Below, piece by piece: positions 54,594 to 64,000 of a stretch of 64,000 nucleotides of DNA. Location of the stretch: positions 9,173,914 through 9,237,913 of the forward strand of contig NC_089321.1 of assembly GCF_036669915.1 (NCBI RefSeq), given 5' to 3'. Made by a program: the position numbers and the translations under genes. The DNA is from Pocillopora verrucosa (lineage: Eukaryota; Cnidaria; Anthozoa; Scleractinia; Pocilloporidae). The stretch's first letter is position 1, and the number at the start of each line of letters is the position of its first letter. The notes below the pieces were generated by a model, which saw only the letters and a program-made list of their open reading frames with translations, did not search any database and was not told where the DNA came from.

Positions 54594-57500
54594 CTAATTA
54601 TTTAAACGTGCTCTGTGGCCAGAATTCTCGCAAAAGAACATCAGTTGTTCTTTCGACGTCAGTTTCCGCGGAATCTTTAGTTGGTTGACAGCAGTTGGTG
54701 TGACTTTGAGTAGAAAGTCGCGAAATTTCTTGAACGTACCTGGTTGGACCAAAAAAACTTTGAGTCTGTCAATACAGCCGCCATTTTCACGACGAATGAG
54801 ATAAAATGGATTCACCTCACAAAGGGCGTGGTCCAACTAAAAGGAAAATCAGTGACAGTTTTAAAAAGGCAACAGACATACATGCGAGGCTGAATTACAC
54901 AAACGCGATTATGTGTTCGAGTAGTAACTAATTAGGTGACGATAGTTATCCTGGATTCAGATTGTTTTACTGAAATTATCTCTGTGATTGGTCAAGAAAA
55001 CGTGTGCCATCTTCTCAACAAGTCAGATGTAAAACTGAAATAAATCTCGATTTGGTCACCCACGTTTTCCTGCGTCTTATGCAGTTTACCTGGTTTTACT
55101 CTGAGTTCTCATTGGCTAATTATGAAAGCAAGCTTTGTTCTGATTGGCCTTTGTGTTTATTATGGTTTTTAGTTTTTTGACAACATCGGAAGTTTACTTT
55201 ATTTACAACGGTTAAGATGACGCTATGATAAGAGTGTAATGACAATGGTGTAAAAATAATAATGGAGAAATTTATAATGATAGTGCTAACGATAACTATA
55301 ATCATAGCGATAATGATGGTGTTAATAGCTCTGGACCTCGTTCATCTACCTATCCCTGTGGTAGCATCTTCCTCAGCAGTTCGAATTTTATAACTACAGT
55401 TCCTACCAGAAGAAGTGAGGAGACAAAGAGATAGCTTTGATTCTTACCTCCTGTGAAAGCGGCCTATTCTCTCCTGGGTCTCGCGTTGCACTAAACTCCA
55501 AGAAAATTATGTAGAATGGCTTAACATCATCGAAGTCAGCCTTGCATCTGTGGTTGTTGTTTTTACCCTGGCCAATATTTTCCTTAACGAAATCCATCTT
55601 CGTTGGGATAAAATCCAACAGAATGCTCTCTGCGCATGTGTAATCCACGAGGTTAAATTTCTCGCCTTTCCCTCTGAGCACATTCGTAATTGCCTCGTAC
55701 ATCATCGTCTCAGTCGTTTTCTCCGAGCGCATGTTTAATAGCTGACCTTGTCTGTACTGAAACTCTACCACCGGGCAATTGTTGTAAAAACGGACAACTT
55801 TCACCACATCTCCAATCCTGTAACGGTACAAACCGCTCAGTGTGGTTACCACTAGTTCGTATAAGCAACCGGGTTCGATTTCATCACCAAACAGCGTCTG
55901 TAAAAAATATGACATGTGCATGGCTAAACTGTCTCTTCGTAGCCGTTGTTTGGAATGTCATGCATTACACCACCAGGGATAAACTAACGTTTCTTTTCAG
56001 GGGAAGGGGGCGGTGTGTGATATCCCATCAACTTTAAGGATGAGTGATAGAAAGAATGACCTAAGTAAAGGAGATCCGGAATAATTGTCACTAGAGATGA
56101 CAATTTTGTCGTTTCATGGGAGAAGTACATTCACAAATGGGATCATATCACAACAGTATGCCCATTTAAAAAAAAAACCACTTTAACAAAGCTGTAACTG
56201 AAATTGTTTAGTCTTTATAGCACGTGGCTGCCAGCTAGTCTTTATTAAAAAAAAAACATTCTTAATGGTCCTAAAGTTAGCCAAACATTTCAAAACGTCG
56301 GCTTTTATGAACGCTGGAAAGTAGACTTTTGACTAACACTGGAAAAATTTAAGAGCAATTATAAATTGACTGTCAAAAAGCCGAAACCAAAATAATCGCT
56401 GCGGCCAATTGTAACGAATAAAAATATAATTATAAGCCATTAAGAACTCAAAGCTAAAACAGTCGGGCAAACAACCAAAAGCGCGGGAAAACACGGGTGA
56501 TTAGGTCACAAGTGATGTTCGTCTGGCGTCTCATTGGTTGAGAAGATGGCACAAGTTTTCTGGACCAATCACAAAGCAAGATGAAGCAAATACGTTTTAA
56601 TAACCGGCCTGTCTTGCCTAACTTGTCAGAATATATGAAGTGCTAGCGATCTCTGGGTTCGTTTGTTCATGGACGTTCTTTTTGAGCGGTTATGTTTATT
56701 CTGAAATCAAGTGACATTTCGTTGCTTGAACGTGAGAAACAAGATAGCTCTTTCAAATACCTTCGGTTGTTCTTCGTGAGTATGCTCCAGTGGTATGAAC
56801 TCAAAGAACATTGAGCGAGGTACAAGGAGATAGCAAAGTTCCGAGTTCAGTGGCCATAAGTTCACTCCAATCAATCCTTCAGTTGCTCCATATATGGTGG
56901 AACACAGTGCCACACCCTTGAGATAGCGCTCCCGTAACTGCGTGGCATAAAGCTCAGAAGAACCTTAAAGGGAAGAAGATGCAGCATGGAAATTTTCTCC
57001 TTTTTTGATGTGCAAAACATGCTGCAAGTCTTTCCTTACGCCCTACGACTGCATCCCCCTCCTACATGCGTCCAAGTTTTATGCCCCAAACAGGATAAGT
57101 CCAGTCTTTTGCTCTCTAAACCACGTCGTTACTCTCCATTGCAGTTGTTCTTTGTAATGTTAGGCACCAGCCCTTCCTTCAAAAACATTTTTCCGAGGGG
57201 GGGGGGGGGGAGGGAGTGCGCTGTGTGACTTAACAAATAACAGATGTGAGGAAAGCTGATACTCCGTTAATGGTGTCAAATTTTGATGGCCCAATGATGG
57301 TCGCAATAACAGGATTCTTTTTTATACAAATATCAGTCATATGGTTAAAACTTGACAAGCGTAAGTAATTTAAGCTGATATTTTCGAAACATGCGACAAT
57401 ATTGTGACGAGAACTCACCTGACACTACTCCATGAACATATGCAAGGTGTGGCCAAATTCTCCTGGCGATTCCATCAAAGCCCTTCTGAAACTCCACCCT

Positions 57501-59934
57501 TAGTTCATTTGCTCGTTGTTTATCTGGCTTTAGCAGCTTATTTAGCTCTCTTGGAAATAAGAGGCAGACAAAGAAGATACAATCAGTTATGATCACACAA
57601 CAACAAAAAAGTAGTTGATATTCTGAGAGAACGTTTGGGTTGAATTCATAATACTTACTTTCGAACTCCATCTGTTATGTCAAGATCCATATTGATTTCA
57701 CCTTTCTCCAAGTCTTGTACCAATAATTTCCAGTTTCTCTCAAGGAAGACGAAAACCCCGTGAATCCAAAACGCAAAATTGCCCAGAATCGCACCCAGGT
57801 CTCTATCTCTCAGTGCAAACAAGACGTGAATATAAAGTCCAGCGGGTTCAGACGGGACGTCAAGGTGCACTCGGGGAGTGGACAGGGCGTGGAGCTGTAA
57901 TGAAGGCGCTAAAGTTGAAGGTCCTATTGGAATCCCTCCTTCTGAGCATCTTACTTGAGGAGCGTGAAACAGTTTAAGAGACTTCTGTAAGCTGTCCGCC
58001 TAAGGAAAGATGAATCATGTTACAGGGTTTCTGGTAAAGAGAGATTAATCGGCCATGGCCGCCTGACTTGGTCAGGACATTCTGAGTACAGAAATTCAAG
58101 CCCGTGCGGCCTGCCATGCTGATAAATTGCGTGCCCTTGGCGTATTGATCGCTCAGATGCCATTAAATAGGTCATTAATAATGCGGTTGTCAGTTGTGAA
58201 ATTAGATTTGGAAAATTAGATTTGGAAAATTAGATTTTAAATGTAAAATTAGAGATAAAAATTCTAGAAATTTCTACCCACACCATAATTGCTTGTGGTT
58301 CACATGACTACCCACGCTTGCATAACCCTTAGCTTTTCGTGCTAATCTCGTGTTCTAAAGCTCTATCTATTGCGTATGACTGCTTTCTGTTGCGATTCCT
58401 AAATGGAGATCGAGGTCATGAAAGCTAAGCACACAAAAAGGATAATTCTTAACCTGACGTAAAAAAAACTCCGTTAAAGCAACACAGGAACACTTGAGGG
58501 ACCGCAAAAAGAAGAAAATTATGTTATTCTTTCCATCCTGTGTGGCAATGTTTTAATCTCATTTAACGATTACTTCTGCTCACCAGGGGTAGAACGTTAA
58601 ACAAAGTGTGATAAAGTCCCACGGAGAATCCGTATTCCACGAATACTCGAGAATTGTTTCGTGTCTTGGGAATAAGACAGCTTCTTCCTGTTGTTCCGGA
58701 TGTTACCGCCAACATCCAAGGATCTTGATTGGTCAGTACATTCGTCTTTCCTCGATAAATTTCATCTGTGGTGAAAATTAAATTTATAAACTTGGTTAAA
58801 ACGTTTACTTTGATGAGTTACGGAAGAGGTTTTTCGATATTCAATAAAGAACTCTCAGGCATAAAATCTTATTGTCCTAGCGCGAATACCAAATTATCCT
58901 AAAATTGTATCTCAGTTGTAAATTCTGCTTTTAGTGATAAAGTTAGGTTTCATCGAAAATTTTACGAGTTAGAGAATTCCTGTTTTCTTATCTATCTTTT
59001 CCGTGCTCTTCAAAGCTGGAAGAAGCCACAAAAACAATAGAAAACAATCCTTATCTTTTTCATTTTTTTCAGAAAATATCAATATGAAGTGCTGTTGTGA
59101 AATGATTAAAAACTTTTGGCGCAAGATGCTCGTCAGAAAGGAACAGATCAACGAATGAAACAAATATTAATCTCTGTATTGACCAGTATCAATGGCTTAT
59201 CCGTATTTCAGAGTTTAAGTTATCCAAAAACGTTCTCCAGAGGTTTGATTTATTTCTGTAACCAGACAAAAACATCAGTTTGTTTTTTTATTTCTTCACC
59301 AAAATAAATTACTTGAATATTTCAAATCATTCTTTTTTTGCGTATATATTACTCTATTCAATATTACGCCTAGCAAGATAACGCGAATCTATTTTCTATG
59401 AATGATCACTGCTGGATAAAATCAGCTTCAAGGTCTTGCCTCTTTAACTTGGGAGTGGTCAGTGACAAATTCGTGATTACTACCCGACAAGCGCAAACCT
59501 GTATATGCCTTAAGGTATTACAGTCGTCACATGCAGACTGTTCTGTTACTCGGCTTCATATTTCGTTCATCTTTCCACTTACCCACAAATGGTTTATAGT
59601 GATCATACTTGGTGATGGGATGAACATCAGTAAAATCCCGGCAGCTCCTTATTTCTTGAAACTTGAATTCTCTGCCATAATTAGTCTTTGAGTTTTTCCT
59701 GAGAATGTTCAACAAAAATGTTTCTTGAACTTGAGGAAAACTTTTTGTGTCTTTTTCCAAGCGTCTTCTTGCTTTAGCTCCCAAGAGATACACAAAGCGA
59801 TTGATAAAGTAGTGGATCAGTAAACTCCGTACAGTGTGAAATTTGCTTCGACGTTTTTTCCGGATCTGAGCGAGAACAGAAACTAGGAGACCGCCGACAA
59901 AAATCATAGCAAATAACGATGTATACACTATCAT
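54594..59934 (-). CDS. GH3-domain protein (GHDC-like, ANL-superfamily fold)
   Basis: Seven exons: 59934-59583, 58765-58584, 57999-57659, 57549-57419, 56963-56761, 55897-55448, 54836-54594. They total 1902 nt, 633 residues, with all phases consistent. The N-terminus has a membrane segment (about residues 5-22, LFAMIFVGGLLVSVLA) followed by basic residues, so a membrane anchor is likely. GH3 blocks in order are NYGREFKFQEI; the ATP-binding TSGTTGR loop; STIYGATEGLIGVNLWP; LSGLYRYRIGDVV; FQYRQGQLLN and SEKTTE; C-terminal CEVNPFYLIRR and LVQPGTFKKF. Plant GH3 enzymes adenylate acyl acids such as indole-acetic acid and conjugate them to amino acids. The adenylation loop and YGATEG motif are intact here, so catalysis is plausible. 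The animal substrate is unknown, so no reaction is assigned. Confidence 0.93.
54983..55150. repeat. Dispersed repeat, family 3 (ATTGG-rich), full copy
   Basis: Runs from TGTGATTGGTCAAGAAAACG to GTTCTGATTGGCC, through GTGCCATCTTCTCAACAAGT, GGTCACCCACGTTTTCCTGC and TGAGTTCTCATTGGCTAATT. It lies in GH3 intron 6. The reverse complement of 56425-56582 matches it block by block, so this is a real dispersed family. Its repeated ATTGG words are CCAAT boxes in reverse. Confidence 0.7.
56425..56582. repeat. Dispersed repeat, family 3, reverse copy
   Basis: Reverse orientation relative to 54983-55150: ATTAAGAACTCAAAGC, GCGCGGGAAAACACGGGTGA, TTGAGAAGATGGCACAAGTT and GGACCAATCACAAAGC. It lies in GH3 intron 5. 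Confidence 0.7.
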
Positions 59935-62053
59935 GCTGTGATGTTCAAGTGTTAAATTTGACCTCTACGTCGTGCCAATATGGCCGTTGAACATATTTCT
60001 CTAAATGCTTCCTTCAAGCCACTAGTCACGTTTACACTTCTGTCGCTTAAACAAATAAATGAGCTAACAGATTCTATGACGCGTTAAGTTCATTGTATCA
60101 ATTTAAGGTGGCTAAAGGTCAAGAGTGCACTCATAAAGGAGCAAAGCAGATATCCCTTAAAAATGCATAGTCAGCTGTCCATCAGCTGCATGTCCCAGTT
60201 GTGCAGTATGTATTGTTGGGATCCTTAGGTGTCTAGCAGACAAATAAACACTTTGTGTAAATTTTTGTATCTGTGAAGTTTAGGATCAACCGATACGAAA
60301 TTTCGACCTAACAGAGACAGAGAATCTGTCTTAGGATCAATGAATTTGTTGTTGTAGTTGTTGCTGTCTGATCAAAGATAAAAAATTTTTGAGTGACCTT
60401 CACATTACCAAAACAGTTAGTTGCGAAATCAAGTGAGAACGCTGAGAGAAAGCTTTGAAGGACCGCTCTGTTTTCTTTGGATGTTGACCTATTTGATTTG
60501 ATGACTTGACGCGGAAAAAAATTGTAAAGCGTTTAAATGTACGTAGTTCAATATTTTTTCCCGGAACTGAGATAATTTCTCCACGTAAATTTGTCCTCCT
60601 GCTTTCTTGACTGTATTTAATGAAATATCTACCTCTTAACACGATAAAGAATGAAATAAGTCAGCAAACTCACGACAAACCCAGGTTAACAGTGGGAACA
60701 CAATAGTAGTACCCGTTTCGTGTGTGACGTATTTCCGATAGTGGGAAGTGCAAATTCGTCCATTACAGTAAAGGCGGATGTCGAGCTCTTTTATTCTAAT
60801 CCAAGCTTAAACTACTTAACAGCTTTGACTTCACCCTTGTTGAGTGATACTATTCAGTCCTATAGAAGTTTCATTTGAAATTAATAAGAGAAAAAAGCTA
60901 AATTGCATAAAATCTACTGAACCATGAAATATATTCTTGTTCAACGCGAGTATTTTATAAGATACCGGTGAAAATCCAGTATTCTTTGAGATACAAAGTT
61001 TTGTTATGGTCATCACATTTAAAGTTAACTTTCCATCGTGGTTCACAATTTAATCACTGGTACGGATGAAAATTGGTTCAAGGCCCTTTTAACCCTGAGA
61101 GTGACCAGCATATAATTTCTCCCAACAGTAATTCTATTGAATCATGGGAATGAAGGAAATAAAAGAAATGTATAGAGAGGGGTATGGAGAATATTGATAC
61201 TGATCTCAGGGTGTAATGGGTTCATCGGGAAAAACATTTCCTTCACCAGGAAACAGTACAAAAGAAGAATCCACAATTTCTATGCGACATAATTTTAATT
61301 AATTTGAAATAACTTCCAATGCATATTTCTGACTATATATTAACTGATTAGCATTTATTAAATCATTACATTAATATATATAAATTGTTTCAAATGTCAG
61401 GACTATTCTTCAATATAATATGAGAGCTGCACATTAAACTATCACTCTAAATTTAATAGCTCCCATAAACATGTAAAGGAATTATAAATTGTAGAAAAAT
61501 GATACTGCATCATCATTGCCCAAAATTCTGAATCTAAATGTACTTGTCTTTACTAGAGTTTCAGCAGTAGGGTTGATAACCCCTTAGGATCATCTGCTTC
61601 TTTTAAGTCCTCATAAAAAAATCGTCATCCAATTTCTTTATTGATGCCTTCATTCATTGACTTACTTTCACTAAAATAACTTTTCTTCATGACAGTGTCC
61701 TATTCTGGCAACATCAAGTTCACTGTGCATATTCAAAAATTATTTTTTAGTTGGATGCTTCAATTACTTCTACTGAAAGTTAGCCATGATGGTCAAAAAT
61801 TATAAATTTGAAAATACCAAAAGCAAAAAACTAGTTCTTTGATACCTACAATTCCTCACTTGAGATCACCTGTATTCACCACTCAAACCTCTACACTATG
61901 GAACACCTTGATCTTGTACTCTCATTTAATAATAACTATAATATTAAAACTGTTAATCTGAATTAAATCAAGGATCAAAATGTTTTTCTATTGTCATATA
62001 AATTTGTTTTGAAAGCACTGTTCTTAATACAAGCAACACAACATTGTACTGTT
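59935..62053. other. Intergenic region between GH3 gene and heme oxygenase
   Basis: Contains the GH3 promoter side (from 59935), a family-1 repeat at 61089-61223 and the heme oxygenase 3' UTR. A TTTATT at 61637-61642 would be a minus-strand AATAAA poly(A) signal. Short frames at 60400-60642 and 60831-61046 have no recognisable similarity. Confidence 0.5.
61089..61223. repeat. Family-1 repeat, internally deleted copy
   Basis: Begins TTAACCCTGAGAGTGACCAGC and ends TGATCTCAGGGTGTAATGGG, with GTATAGAGAGGGGTATGGAG inside. Shorter than the reference copy at 15339. Confidence 0.65.
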
Positions 62054-64000
62054 TCACATTATTTTGGTGAACACCAGCCCTAGCAGAATGGCTGCAATTG
62101 CAATAATTACTGCCAGAAGCACTGGATGAACATTCCTTCCTTCACTTCTTGGAGCTGTTGTGTTTCCTTGTGCAGGTTTTTTGGCCATGACTGCAAATGG
62201 ACACACCCCATGAGCCTGATCTTTACTGGTGTCAATGCTACTGTAAACCTCTTCAACTGTCAGCTTCTTTTTCTTCTTGGTAACCTGATATTCGAATCCA
62301 GCCATATCATCTATCTCTTGAAACAAATGAATGTTGAGCAGGAAAACATAATTTGCTTCTTTAACAATCTCATCTGATTTCACTTTGTCAATGCTGAGTT
62401 CATCAAGGCAGGATCTGTACTTGTTCTTAAACTTCTTAGCATCAGGAATGTTATCAAAGACATAAAAGTGCACTCCTTCTCCAGTACTTGGGAGATCCAT
62501 AGCTTTAGTGGCCATTTTTCTTAAAATTTGTCCACCTGACAAATCCCCCAGGTACCTGGTGTAATGATGAGCTATCAACAGAGCTGGATCCTTGTCAGCT
62601 ACTTCATGGATTCTGTCAACATAGGCTTTTGTAGCTGCAGACATTGGAACTTGCTCCTTCCATTCCTCGCCAAAATAAAACTCCATATCTTCTTCCAAGG
62701 ACTGCAAACGACCAAGCTCTTTAGGAAAATGTACTGCTTTGAACAGATCATGATCTTTATGTCTCTCACTCTCTTCTTCAAGTGCTCTGAAATAGAAAGG
62801 GGGAGTGGGTAATTAGCAGTGATACAATTGGCATTGTAACTCAGTCTTAGGGTTGTCTGCCTACTAAGTAAAATTCTGCAAATGAAATCCCTTGCAAACA
62901 CCTATTAAATGATTTGCTATGACTCTATGGCATGCAGTAGAGGTTTGGGCTCACAATATATCTCTAGATATTGTTATTTTGATCTGCACTTTTACAAGAT
63001 GGATCGAAATTTCTAAAATTTTTTTCTGTATGTTTCCCTGTTCATGAATGTTAGTCCTCTACAATTTATTAAATTTTGAGATGAAAATAACAATGCCTGC
63101 CATACACAGCAGTCAACACTAAGCAATTAAAGAAAAATTCAATCTTCATTGTGCAATGACAATAGGAAGGATCACAACAACCCCATATTGATGTTTCTAT
63201 CCTAGATAGGAATTAAGAGGGGAGAGGTTGGGTGGAAAGTAGTGTGTCCTGAGAAAATGTAGCAGCCGTAATTACAACAGGTTTATATAAACCAGGTATA
63301 GAACTTACCTGTACACAAAGTAAAGATCAGCCAAAAGTTCTTTATACCACTGTCTCTCAATCCTTCCCTTAGCAAACTCCTTTACAAAGTGAATATTTTC
63401 TGCTTCTCTGTGGATAACTTTGGTGCCTTTCTTCAACTCCTTTGACAGATGAATAGATGGTTCTGTTTTCTCAATTTCTTTATTGACATCTTCTTTGATG
63501 TCATCAATTGAACTCTGGAAAATCTTGGTCCAACGTTGACCATCCAGCTTGTCAACCAGTGGTTTGCCGTCACTGCAGACAGTCTTGAATGGACATCCTT
63601 CCACTGTTGCAAACATGGGACACTCACCCATTTCCTCTTTCAGTCCATTGGACACTTCATGTATGTACCTGAAAATTTCTACGAGCTTAGCACCATGTGA
63701 TCCCTGCACAGAGAAGGATGGAAGACTGGCAAGCTTTTTGTAAATATCTCCAATAGTTTCACTGTCCTTATGAGGGCATCCATCTTTGAATTCAGGACAC
63801 TGTTTCAGCTCTTCATCCAACTGTTTGTCACCAACTTTTGCAAATGGACATCCAGATGCAAATGCTGGGCAAGTTTCTTTTAAATCCTTGAGGTTAACAA
63901 AATGGGTAGAAGGCTCTTCTGACTCAGACTCTGAGGGCAATACAGATTCTGCTGGACTGAAAAGTGGCTTTCCTTCACTCTCAGCAGATTTGAATGGACA
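62054..64000 (-). CDS. Heme oxygenase with Cys-Pro module N-terminal extension (5' end outside window)
   Basis: Two exons are visible: a terminal exon 62786-62054 and an internal or first exon from 63309 past the window edge, in frame through the last base. The 474 visible residues are: the end of one Cys-Pro module (CPFKSAESEGKPL), a Ser/Glu linker, one complete module (CPAF..GCPF, CPEF..GCPH, CPMF..GCPF, GKPLVDKL), then the heme oxygenase domain and a C-terminal tail. The catalytic domain has the proximal heme-ligand His in KVIHREAEN (codon 63410-63412), the distal-helix Gly-rich YLGDLSGGQ, and the family blocks HYTRYLG and FLLNIHLFQEI. The tail has one further CPF motif (HGVCPFAVMAKK), as in vertebrate heme oxygenase 2, and a hydrophobic C-terminal anchor (VLLAVIIAIAAILLGLVF) for the ER membrane. 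Known reaction: heme to biliverdin, CO and Fe2+. Vertebrate enzymes lack such an N-terminal extension. Gene start and number of modules cannot be seen. Confidence 0.94.

Overview
This is eukaryotic, intron-rich, AT-rich animal DNA. Every multi-exon gene could be assembled by hand from GT-AG junctions with consistent reading phase. The gene models resemble vertebrate orthologues closely in length and intron richness. The gene set (an EMI-domain collagen, an intronless class A GPCR, a GH3-domain protein), the short intergenic distances and the dense small TTAA-ended and palindromic repeats together suggest a cnidarian, most likely a hexacoral such as a stony coral. The organism is an inference; no marker gene in the window settles it.

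Layout. 1-3260: no supported gene. 3261-7113 (-): ARL5 small GTPase, 9 exons. 8767-14763 (-): CCDC47, the ER translocon/PAT-complex subunit, 16 exons. 14920-28099 (+): DDX23/PRP28 spliceosomal DEAD-box helicase, 31 exons, divergent from CCDC47 with only 156 bp between the start codons. 29158-35188 (-): secreted EMI-domain/collagen triple-helix protein (EMID1/COL26A1-like), 8 exons. An intronless class A GPCR (31476-32381, +) lies antisense inside its third intron. 35189-43635: 8.4 kb with no supported gene. 43636-45253 (+): protein of two tandem Cys-Pro-rich modules. 46045-53267 (+): AVL9, 18 exons, with a 5'-truncated LINE in intron 8. 54594-59934 (-): GH3-domain protein, 7 exons. 62054-64000 (-, 5' end outside the window): heme oxygenase with a long N-terminal extension built from the same Cys-Pro module.

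The most interesting protein-level result is the pairing of a heme oxygenase carrying repeated CPxF/GCPF modules with a separate gene about 17 kb away that encodes only those modules. CPF motifs are the heme regulatory motifs known from the C-terminus of vertebrate heme oxygenase 2. A heme-binding or thiol-redox role for the modules is inferred, not shown.

The most interesting DNA-level result is in the DDX23 introns. A 1.8-kb array of about 128 copies of a 14-bp unit and a 0.4-kb array of about 15 copies of a 27-bp unit each sit inside a separate copy of the same TTAACCC-ended miniature transposon, and each unit is derived from a different internal segment of that transposon. A third, degenerate 20-bp, CpG-rich tandem array lies in a later DDX23 intron. 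The long open frames across the first two arrays are by-products of repeat units without stop codons, not genes.
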